In this document: piece after piece, positions 1 through 5,723 of the stretch
How the letters are laid out: each line of letters starts with the position of its first letter
Position numbering within the stretch: the first letter of the stretch is position 1
Source of the DNA: JBMYYE01 sp049609065
GTDB lineage: Bacteria; Pseudomonadota; Alphaproteobacteria; Rhodobacterales; Rhodobacteraceae
Assembly (NCBI GenBank): GCA_049609065.1
Contig: JBMYYE010000082.1
Location: 1 to 10,748 of the forward strand
DNA: 10,748 nt
Direction of reading: 5' to 3'
Position numbers and translations under genes: made by a program
The notes under the pieces: model-generated
Databases searched by the model: none
The model's input: only the letters and a program-made list of their open reading frames with translations
Told to the model about the DNA's origin: nothing

Positions 1-232
1 TGAGGGTGTGGTGCTTACGATGTTTGATGCGCGAAATAATTTGTCCTCACAGGTTGAGGGTGACGCACGAGAAAATCTAGGAGAGCTGGTGTTTAAAACC
101 ATGATTCCTCGAAATGTCCGCGTAAGTGAAGCACCGTCATATGCAATGCCGGTTACAGAATACGACCCAATGTCAAAAGGTAGCCAGGCGTATAAAGCAC
201 TGGCTAACGAATTGATCGCAAAGAGCGTTTAA
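1..232 (+). CDS. parA: ParA chromosome partitioning ATPase, C-terminal fragment
   Basis: This is the 3' end of a gene that begins before the window; the frame is open from base 2 (Glu-Gly-Val-Val-Leu-Thr-Met-Phe-Asp-Ala-Arg). The visible 76 residues match the end of chromosomal ParA/Soj: the TMFDAR strand, a helix region, then NVRVSEAPSY and the YDP...GSQAY segment shared by this family. The P-loop and ATP-binding Walker motifs lie upstream and cannot be seen. In the family, ParA is a deviant-Walker ATPase that binds DNA nonspecifically and, with ParB, moves replicated origins apart. The TAA stop at 230-232 merges with the AAGGAG ribosome binding site of parB, so the two genes are almost certainly one operon. 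Confidence 0.95.
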   Translation, partial: EGVVLTMFDARNNLSSQVEGDARENLGELVFKTMIPRNVRVSEAPSYAMPVTEYDPMSKGSQAYKALANELIAKSV

Positions 233-242
233 GGAGAAAACT

Positions 243-1121
243 ATGGTTAAGAAGGCACATGATAAACGCGGGCTTGGCCGTGGATTGTCCGCTTTGATGA
301 GTGATGTGAATGAGCTGTCTACGCCTGGGCCGCGCTCTGCACCTGATTTGATGGTGCCAATTGAGCATGTTCATCCAAATCCTGATCAGCCTCGTAAGGT
401 TTTTTCAGAAGAAGCACTTACCGAACTATCTGAATCCATTCAAGAAAAGGGCGTTATTCAACCTTTGATTGTTCGAAAAATCAAAGCGTCAGATTCTGAA
501 TATGAAATTGTAGCTGGGGAGCGCCGCTGGCGGGCCTCTCAGCGTGCAAATCTCCATGAAATTCCTGTCATTGTGCGGGATTTTAGTGATGTTGAAGTGC
601 TGGAGATCGCGATCATTGAAAACATTCAGCGCGCAGATCTAAACCCTATCGAAGAAGCACACGGCTATCGGCAGTTGATGGATAAATTTGACTATACGCA
701 AGAAAAGATGGGTGTTGTTTTATCCAAAAGCCGGAGCCACATCGCAAATCTGCTTCGTTTGCTTAAGCTTCCTTCAGATGTTCAGGAAATGCTCGGCGAC
801 GGCCGGTTGTCTATGGGGCATGCGCGCGCTTTGATTACAATGGACAACCCATCGGAATTGGCAAAGCAAATAGCATCAAAAGGATTGTCTGTACGAGAAG
901 CAGAGCGCCTGTCAAAAACCGTAAAAGTTCCGGTTTTACCCCGCGTTAGAGCCGAAAAGGACGCAGATACGGTTGCGCTTGAAAAAGATCTAAGTGCAGC
1001 TTTGGGGCTGAAAGTTCAAATTGATCATAAAACAGGTGATGAAGCAGGAAAGCTTGTTATTCGGTACAAAGATTTGGCTGGATTAGATGATTTGTGCCAA
1101 CTTCTTAATAAGGGCCGCTAG
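243..1121 (+). CDS. parB: ParB chromosome partitioning protein (CTPase, parS-binding)
   Basis: Complete 292-residue ParB/Spo0J family protein. In the family it binds parS sites near the origin, spreads as a CTP-dependent clamp and stimulates ParA. Visible parts in order: an N-terminal LGRGLSAL patch (11-18), which resembles the ParA-interacting region; PNPDQPRKVF (45-54) and GVIQPLIVR (70-78) of the ParB N-terminal domain; GERRWRA (92-98), the CTP-binding GERRxRA motif; ENIQRADLNPIEEA (126-139); a helix-turn-helix at about 151-176 (TQEKMGVVLSKSRSHIANLL); and a C-terminal dimerisation stretch, about 249-292. The ATG is preceded by AAGGAG (231-236) with six bases of spacing. The length is typical for alphaproteobacterial ParB. 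The stop TAG overlaps the stop of the convergent DUF454 gene. All key motifs are intact. Confidence 0.97.
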   Translation: MVKKAHDKRGLGRGLSALMSDVNELSTPGPRSAPDLMVPIEHVHPNPDQPRKVFSEEALTELSESIQEKGVIQPLIVRKIKASDSEYEIVAGERRWRASQRANLHEIPVIVRDFSDVEVLEIAIIENIQRADLNPIEEAHGYRQLMDKFDYTQEKMGVVLSKSRSHIANLLRLLKLPSDVQEMLGDGRLSMGHARALITMDNPSELAKQIASKGLSVREAERLSKTVKVPVLPRVRAEKDADTVALEKDLSAALGLKVQIDHKTGDEAGKLVIRYKDLAGLDDLCQLLNKGR

Positions 1122-1471
1122 GCGCTAGGTCTTGTCCAGATAAAGACCATGACAGCCAAAAGCACGACGGATTGTATTATGAGAGCATTTGTGGGTGCCC
1201 CAAAGGCATAAGCCAGCGCAAAAGAAGCGAAAATTGAAAGTGTTGCGTATTTTTTTGCGCGCGGCCCTATCGCGCCTGATTTTTCCCAGTGTGCGATTGA
1301 CGGCCCCAGTTTTGGGTGATTTATTAACCAATTATGGAGCTGTTCTGAGCTGCGAGCAAATGCAAAGGCTGAGAGAAGCAGAAACGGCACCGTTGGCAAA
1401 AGCGGCAACGGGATGCCAATCAGCGCAAGGCAGAGTGAAATAGCCCCGATACTGAACCAAAAATACCGCAT
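1118..1471 (-). CDS. DUF454 (YbaN-like) inner-membrane protein
   Basis: A 117-residue hydrophobic protein of the DUF454/YbaN family, whose biochemical role is not established. The family pattern is clear: an N-terminal GIPLPLLPTVPFLLLSAFAF membrane segment pair (about 4-40) followed by ARSSEQLHNWLINHP and a GAIGPRAK region. Two more hydrophobic segments lie at about 75-92 and 95-112, so about four membrane spans are expected, with a short charged loop in the middle. There is no cleavable signal peptide. The ATG shares one base with the hemW stop (TAATG on the minus strand), so its translation is likely coupled to hemW. The stop overlaps that of convergent parB by four bases. It is the last gene of the rph-rdgB-hemW operon. 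A link with heme or membrane handling is only inferred from position. Confidence 0.88.
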   Translation of the reverse strand: MRYFWFSIGAISLCLALIGIPLPLLPTVPFLLLSAFAFARSSEQLHNWLINHPKLGPSIAHWEKSGAIGPRAKKYATLSIFASFALAYAFGAPTNALIIQSVVLLAVMVFIWTRPSA

Positions 1472-2628
1472 TATTGAACCAAAAGCTCTTTAATGACATG
1501 ATTTAGAAGGAGCTTGCCATTTGATGTTGTGAAGAGTGTATCTGAGCGCAGCTGAACGAGAGCGTCTTCTGATAGTAAATTGATTTTATTATATAAAAAC
1601 TCTTTTTCTCTCAAGTTTAGACGCGTAAGATCTACACCTTCGTTGGTGCGCAGCCCCATCATGAGGACTTCGTTATCAACATCATTCCGGCTTTGAGTGA
1701 TGCGCGTACGATGTTGATCTGATCTCCGTGTGGCGGCGTCTAGCCAAGTTAAAGGTGCGATTTCAGTTTCCGTTGCATATCGCGTGCCCCGGATCGTGTA
1801 ACGCCCGTGGGCGCCAGGCCCAATTCCAATGTAATCCCCCGCACGCCAATAAATGAGATTGTGTTGGGATTGTTCACCTGAGCGCGCGTGGTTTGATACC
1901 TCATATGAAGGAAGGCCCGCATTTTGCGTGATCTCTTGTGTTAATTCATAAAGATCGGCGCCGTGGTCTTCGTCTGGTAACCCCCGAAGCTTGCCGGCGT
2001 TGTAAAGATCGGCAAACCGTGTGCCGCTTTCAATGGTGAGTTGATACAACGACATGTGCGATGGATTAAGGTTAATGGCTTGATTGAGCTCGCGTTCCCA
2101 ATCTTGCTTGCTTTGATTTTGGCGGCCGTAAATGAGGTCAAAGTTTACGCGCTCAAAAAGCGATTGAGCCGTGTCCAAGGCTTTGAGGCTTTCGTCTACG
2201 CTATGCAGCCGGCCAAGCGCTTTTAGATCGTGATCGTTGAGGGCTTGAAATCCCATGGAAATTCGATTGACCCCTGCGGCTTTGAACCCCTCGAATTTTG
2301 TGGCCTCGACAGAAGTTGGATTCGCTTCGAGCGTGATTTCGCAATCATTCGCCAAAGACCAGAGGCTTGCCGCCTTATCAATGATGGCCGCAACGAGATT
2401 GGGCGGCATTAGGCTTGGCGTGCCACCTCCAAAGTAAACGGAGGTTAAAACGCGTGGTCCTGTTACCGCAGCCCAATACTCAATTTCTGCCAAAAAAGCC
2501 GTTTCCCACGCAGAAATCTCAATGTTATCAGATACATAGCTGTTAAAGTCGCAATAGGGGCATTTTGCTTGGCAAAAGGGCCAGTGGACATAAAGCCCAA
2601 AGCCGTGTTGTTGCCAATTCTCAAGCAA
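1471..2628 (-). CDS. hemW: HemW heme chaperone, radical SAM family
   Basis: A 385-residue radical SAM protein, formerly often annotated as oxygen-independent coproporphyrinogen oxidase. Seen: the [4Fe-4S] ligands C19, C23 and C26 in HWPFCQAKCPYCDF, where CxxxCxxC is followed by Asp-Phe. HemW shows CxF here, whereas true HemN has CxC. Also seen are GGGTPS (67-72), EANP (101-104), NRISMGFQAL (121-130) and a C-terminal HemN_C-type region (YIGIGPGAHG, then a winged-helix-like tail). In the family HemW binds heme and is thought to deliver it to membrane hemoproteins. The start is a TTG at 2626-2628: an in-frame stop lies just upstream (2638-2640), no ATG or GTG lies between that stop and the essential GLYVHWPFC segment, and AGAGGG (2634-2639) sits five bases upstream. 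It overlaps the rdgB end by 8 bases and the DUF454 start by 1. Confidence 0.95.
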   Translation of the reverse strand: MLENWQQHGFGLYVHWPFCQAKCPYCDFNSYVSDNIEISAWETAFLAEIEYWAAVTGPRVLTSVYFGGGTPSLMPPNLVAAIIDKAASLWSLANDCEITLEANPTSVEATKFEGFKAAGVNRISMGFQALNDHDLKALGRLHSVDESLKALDTAQSLFERVNFDLIYGRQNQSKQDWERELNQAINLNPSHMSLYQLTIESGTRFADLYNAGKLRGLPDEDHGADLYELTQEITQNAGLPSYEVSNHARSGEQSQHNLIYWRAGDYIGIGPGAHGRYTIRGTRYATETEIAPLTWLDAATRRSDQHRTRITQSRNDVDNEVLMMGLRTNEGVDLTRLNLREKEFLYNKINLLSEDALVQLRSDTLFTTSNGKLLLNHVIKELLVQ

Positions 2629-3229
2629 AACAACCCTCTACCAGTAATTTGAAGGCGGCAGCGCGGTGGGTTAGCGGCTGTTTTTCTTCGGGCGTCATTT
2701 CACCAAATGTCTGGCTGTGACCGTTCGGAATGAATACGGGATCAAATCCAAACCCGTGATCTCCGCGCATGGGCCAGGTAAGATGTCCGTGCGTTTGACC
2801 GTTGAACACCTCATCATGACCATCGGGCCAAGCAATGCAAAGTGTGCAGTTAAAGCTCGCGTTGCGAGGCTCGGCTGCGGCTTTGTCGTCGAGAAGCTTT
2901 TGAACCTTTTCCATCGCCATTGGAAAATCACGGCCGTTGGGGGTTTCTGCCCAATCAGCGGTATAAACACCCGGCGCGCCATCCAGCGCGTCAACCATTA
3001 GGCCGCTGTCGTCGGATAAGGCGGGATGTCCCGTCGCTTTGGCTGCAAAATGCGCCTTAATGCGTGCATTTCCAGCGAATGTGTCTTCTGTTTCTTCTGG
3101 CTCTTCGAGATCAAAGTCACCAGCAGATTTCACAGTAACCCCGAAAGGTTTCAACAATGCGCCAATTTCGCGGATTTTTCCCTGATTATGGGACGCAATG
3201 ATGAGGGTATCGCCGTTAAATTTACGCAT
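2621..3229 (-). CDS. rdgB: RdgB/HAM1 XTP/dITP (non-canonical purine NTP) pyrophosphatase
   Basis: A complete 202-residue member of the Ham1/ITPase family. It hydrolyses dITP, ITP and XTP to the monophosphate and pyrophosphate in the cytoplasm, keeping deaminated purines out of nucleic acids. Seen: the nucleotide/phosphate-binding SHNQGK (13-18), EETEDTFAGNA (45-55), the metal and catalytic SDDSGL (72-77), a GAPGVYTADWA segment (85-94), HGFGFDPVF (158-166) and a C-terminal THRAAA (187-192), where many homologues have SHR. The length is normal. The ATG overlaps the rph stop by one base (TAATG on the minus strand) and its TGA lies inside the start of hemW. It belongs to the same operon as rph, a pairing common in bacteria. 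Confidence 0.96.
   Translation of the reverse strand: MRKFNGDTLIIASHNQGKIREIGALLKPFGVTVKSAGDFDLEEPEETEDTFAGNARIKAHFAAKATGHPALSDDSGLMVDALDGAPGVYTADWAETPNGRDFPMAMEKVQKLLDDKAAAEPRNASFNCTLCIAWPDGHDEVFNGQTHGHLTWPMRGDHGFGFDPVFIPNGHSQTFGEMTPEEKQPLTHRAAAFKLLVEGCFA
2634..2639 (-). promoter_or_regulatory. Ribosome binding site that fixes the TTG start of hemW
   Basis: Reading the minus strand, AGAGGG lies five bases before the TTG initiation codon. The site sits within the last codons of rdgB. This supports the unusual TTG as the true start and suggests ribosomes finishing rdgB can reinitiate on hemW. Confidence 0.6.
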
Positions 3230-3936
3230 TATTCCACCGCTTTGAGTTGAGCCGCCATCAATTCGGCGGTGCCTTTTTCTGCGAGATCCATAAGCTCGTT
3301 CATTTGGTTGCGGCTGAAAGTTGAGCCTTCTGCAGACATTTGAACTTCAACCAATTGATTGCCGTGAAGGATAAAATTTCCATCAACGCCTGCTTCGCTA
3401 TCTTCTGGGTAATCGAGGTCAAGCACGGCCTGGCCTGCGTAAATACCACAAGAAATCGCTGAAATAGGGTCTGTTAGTGGGTTCGTAATGACATCGCCAG
3501 CTTTCATCAATTTGTTCACGGCAAGGCGAAGTGCAACCCACCCACCCGTGATTGAGGCGCACCGTGTGCCGCCGTCTGCTTGAATGACATCACAATCTAC
3601 TTGGATTTGGCGCTCACCAAGAGAAACGCGGTCCACACCCGCACGTAGACTGCGGCCAATGAGGCGCTGAATTTCTTGTGTGCGACCGGATTGACCGTTT
3701 TTTGCTTCACGGCGCATGCGCGTGTGTGTGGCACGTGGTAACATGCCATATTCCGCAGTCACCCAACCAAGGCCAGAATTTCGCATAAAAGGCGGGACTT
3801 TTTCATCGATGCTTGCTGTGCAAAGAACGTGGGTATCCCCCATTTTGATGAGGCAAGATCCCTCAGCATGGCGAGAAACATTCGTTTCGATTGAAACATT
3901 ACGCATTTGATCAAGTGAACGGCCAGAAGGGCGCAT
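3229..3936 (-). CDS. rph: RNase PH (tRNA 3'-end phosphorolytic exonuclease)
   Basis: With the chosen start, a 235-residue RNase PH, which trims the 3' ends of tRNA precursors by phosphorolysis and works as a hexameric ring. Seen: MRPSGRSLDQ at the N-terminus, AEGSCLIKMGDTHVLCTAS (24-42), GWVTAEYGMLPRATHTR (57-73), the phosphate-binding GRTQEIQRLIGRSLR (84-98, with R85), DCDVIQADGGTR (114-125) and LDLDYPEDSEAGVDGNF (172-188), whose acidic residues fit the catalytic/metal site. An ATG 15 bases further upstream (3951) is in frame, but the family begins at MRPSGR and AAAGGAA lies correctly spaced before 3936, so the shorter form is preferred. It is the first gene of the minus-strand operon and divergent from hrcA. 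Confidence 0.96.
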   Translation of the reverse strand: MRPSGRSLDQMRNVSIETNVSRHAEGSCLIKMGDTHVLCTASIDEKVPPFMRNSGLGWVTAEYGMLPRATHTRMRREAKNGQSGRTQEIQRLIGRSLRAGVDRVSLGERQIQVDCDVIQADGGTRCASITGGWVALRLAVNKLMKAGDVITNPLTDPISAISCGIYAGQAVLDLDYPEDSEAGVDGNFILHGNQLVEVQMSAEGSTFSRNQMNELMDLAEKGTAELMAAQLKAVE

Positions 3937-3941
3937 GGAAA

Positions 3942-3948
3942 TTCCTTT
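3942..3948 (-). promoter_or_regulatory. Ribosome binding site that decides the rph start
   Basis: On the minus strand, AAAGGAA lies five bases before the ATG at 3936. It overlaps the alternative upstream ATG (3949-3951), which itself has no purine-rich site before it. This favours initiation at MRPSGR. Confidence 0.7.
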
Positions 3949-4000
3949 CATGTGAACTTAGCTTTCCTTAACGGAGGCAGGGCTTAGGGCGCAAGCTTGA

Positions 4001-4029
4001 TTGACCTTTTCGGCTGAAACTTCTTTAAT
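4001..4029 (+). promoter_or_regulatory. Sigma70-type promoter of hrcA-grpE
   Basis: TTGACC (4001-4006) and TTTAAT (4024-4029) are separated by exactly 17 bases; each hexamer matches five of six consensus positions. Transcription would start near 4036, giving a leader of only about 18 bases before the hrcA ATG at 4054. No CIRCE inverted repeat (TTAGCACTC-N9-GAGTGCTAA) is visible here. A CTTGAT at 3996 resembles a heat-shock sigma -35, but no CCCCAT-like -10 follows it. On the opposite strand only a poor candidate for rph is visible (TTGCGC at 3989-3994 with TTAAGG at 3966-3971). Confidence 0.65.
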
Positions 4030-4053
4030 GCGAACACAAAATTTGGTGAGTGC

Positions 4054-5118
4054 ATGTCAAAAGAAGCGAATATTTTTTCCGACCTCAACGATCGCTCGCG
4101 CGAAGTCTTTCAGCAGATCGTGGAATCCTACCTAGAAACAGGTGAACCCACCGGATCGCGGAGCTTAACACGGACGCTGAGTGAAAAAGTATCCGCGGCG
4201 ACGGTGCGTAACGTGATGCAGGATCTGGAACATTTTGGGCTCTTGCAGGCGCCGCATGTGTCTGCGGGCCGTATTCCGACGCAAACGGGGCTTCGGATGT
4301 TTGTGGATGGCATTTTGGAAATGCGGGACCTTGGGAAAGAGGACCTCACATCCATTAATGCCACGGTGAATGACGCCGATTCCGATATCGAAGCGCGGCT
4401 TGATCGCATTGGTGAAACGCTTTCGGGGTTAACCCAAGGCGCATCATTGGTTTTGACGCAGAAATACGAAGCGCCGATTAAGCATATTGAATTTGTGGCC
4501 CTTGGGGATGGGCGGGCTTTGGTGGTGCTGGTGTTTGCGGATGGTCATGTGGAAAACCGTGTTTTTGTGCCGCCACCTGGCCAAACACCGTCTTCGATGC
4601 GAGAGGCGGCCAATTTCTTGAATGCTTTGGCTGAAGGACGCACAGTAGACGAGTTGCGCAAAGTTATGACGCAAGAGGTTAAAAACCGCAGGCAAGAGAT
4701 TGATGTACTTGCCAAAAACCTGATTGAGGCGGGGATTGCGCTTTGGGAAAATGAAGGCAGCAGCTTTGAACGGTTGATTGTGCGTGGGCGCTCAAACCTT
4801 TTGGAAGATGCGCAAAATGATGAGGAACTGGATCGTATCAGACTTCTCTTTGATGACCTTGAACGTAAGCGAGATATCGCAAGCTTCCTTGATCTCACCG
4901 ATGAAGGGGAGGGCGTTCGCATTTTTATTGGCTCAGAAAACAAATTATTTTCACTTTCGGGTAGCTCTTTGGTGGTTTCTCCATATATGAACTCAGACCG
5001 AAAGGTGATTGGTGCGATTGGGGTCATTGGACCCACGCGGCTCAACTATGGGCGGATCGTGCCGATTGTGGATTATACGGCGCAATTGGTTGGGAAAATG
5101 ATTTCCAGCCAGAGCTAA
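4054..5118 (+). CDS. hrcA: HrcA heat-inducible transcription repressor
   Basis: A complete 354-residue HrcA. In the family this repressor binds CIRCE operators, typically at groESL and sometimes dnaK, and is kept active by GroEL. Seen: an N-terminal winged-helix domain with SYLETGEPTGSRSLTR (25-40), SAATVRNVMQDLEHFGLL (47-64) and HVSAGRIPTQTGLRMFVD (68-85), all family hallmarks. A long C-terminal GAF-like and dimerisation region follows, ending in GAIGVIGPTRLNYGRIVPIVD. The ATG has a weak GGTGAG three bases upstream (4045-4050). The stop overlaps the ribosome binding site of grpE, ten bases before its ATG, so the pair is an operon. dnaK and dnaJ do not follow, so HrcA must act on targets outside the window. 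Confidence 0.96.
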   Translation: MSKEANIFSDLNDRSREVFQQIVESYLETGEPTGSRSLTRTLSEKVSAATVRNVMQDLEHFGLLQAPHVSAGRIPTQTGLRMFVDGILEMRDLGKEDLTSINATVNDADSDIEARLDRIGETLSGLTQGASLVLTQKYEAPIKHIEFVALGDGRALVVLVFADGHVENRVFVPPPGQTPSSMREAANFLNALAEGRTVDELRKVMTQEVKNRRQEIDVLAKNLIEAGIALWENEGSSFERLIVRGRSNLLEDAQNDEELDRIRLLFDDLERKRDIASFLDLTDEGEGVRIFIGSENKLFSLSGSSLVVSPYMNSDRKVIGAIGVIGPTRLNYGRIVPIVDYTAQLVGKMISSQS

Positions 5119-5128
5119 GGAAAGAACT

Positions 5129-5692
5129 ATGGGCCAAGACGATCAAAAAGATATTTTAGAAGAAGCGCTCGCAGGCGAAGATATCGATGTGGACATTGAT
5201 TTGACAGAAGAACCTGCTGAGGTGGATGAGCTGGACGCAATTCGTGCGGAACGTGACGACTTTAAAGACCGGTTTATGCGCGCATTGGCGGATGCAGAAA
5301 ACGCACGCAAACGTTCAGACCGTGATCGTAAAGAGGCGGAAAACTATGGCGGGTCCAAATTGGCGCGTGATATGTTGCCCGTGCACGACAACCTTGCGCG
5401 TGCGCTTGAGGCGGTCACACCCGAACAGCGCGAAGCAAATGCAGCGCTGCTTGAGGGAATTGACCTTACGATGCGTGAATTGCTCAACGTGTTTTCAAAA
5501 CACGGCATCGATAAGGTTGCGCCTGAAGTGGGTGATAAATTTGATCCACAGATTCATCAAGCAATGTTTGAAGCACCAGTTCCAGACACCAAAGCTGGTG
5601 ACATTATCCAAGTCATGGCAGAAGGTTTCATGCTTCATGATCGGTTGTTGCGGCCCGCACAAGTTGGCGTGTCCTCTACACCAGCATCTTAA
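5129..5692 (+). CDS. grpE: GrpE nucleotide exchange factor of DnaK
   Basis: A 187-residue GrpE, the dimeric cochaperone that releases ADP from DnaK (Hsp70) in the cytoplasm. Seen: a strongly acidic, probably disordered N-terminus (1-38); a long heptad-type helix, about 33-75, containing FKDRFMRALADAENARKR; the four-helix part around ARDMLPVHDNLARALE (79-94); and the C-terminal beta domain that contacts DnaK, with GDKFDPQIHQAMFEAPVP (135-152) and GFMLHDRLLRPAQVGVS (166-182). This matches the GrpE signature. TAAGGAAAG, which includes the hrcA stop, serves as ribosome binding site before the ATG. The gene is followed within eight bases by a strong hairpin terminator. Confidence 0.97.
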   Translation: MGQDDQKDILEEALAGEDIDVDIDLTEEPAEVDELDAIRAERDDFKDRFMRALADAENARKRSDRDRKEAENYGGSKLARDMLPVHDNLARALEAVTPEQREANAALLEGIDLTMRELLNVFSKHGIDKVAPEVGDKFDPQIHQAMFEAPVPDTKAGDIIQVMAEGFMLHDRLLRPAQVGVSSTPAS

Positions 5693-5699
5693 ATGATAT

Positions 5700-5723
5700 G
5701 GCCGCCCACTGGGCGGCCTTTTT
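5700..5723 (+). terminator. Rho-independent terminator of hrcA-grpE
   Basis: GGCCGCCC (5700-5707), loop ACT, GGGCGGCC (5711-5718) form a perfect 8-bp, all-G/C stem. It is followed by TTTTT and then ATT, seven bases after the grpE stop. On the opposite strand the same hairpin lies just past mutS but is followed by ATATCATTTAAG rather than a U-run, so it would be a weaker terminator for mutS. The T-run contains the mutS stop codon (TTA at 5722-5724 on the + strand). Confidence 0.93.

Noticed and set aside
1189..1443. 84-codon + strand frame across the DUF454 gene
   Set aside because: It is antisense to a recognisable membrane protein family, with a basic composition, no domain and no good ribosome binding site.
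3937..3951. Upstream in-frame ATG for rph at 3951
   Set aside because: It has no ribosome binding site, and the family N-terminus MRPSGR begins at 3936, which has a well-spaced AAAGGAA.
4045..4056. GAGTGC next to the hrcA start as a CIRCE half-site
   Set aside because: The partner GCACTC arm at the required spacing is absent, so this is an isolated hexamer.
4545..5045. 166-codon open frame on the minus strand inside hrcA
   Set aside because: It is antisense to conserved HrcA. The predicted protein is Ser/Arg-rich low-complexity, typical of a shadow frame.
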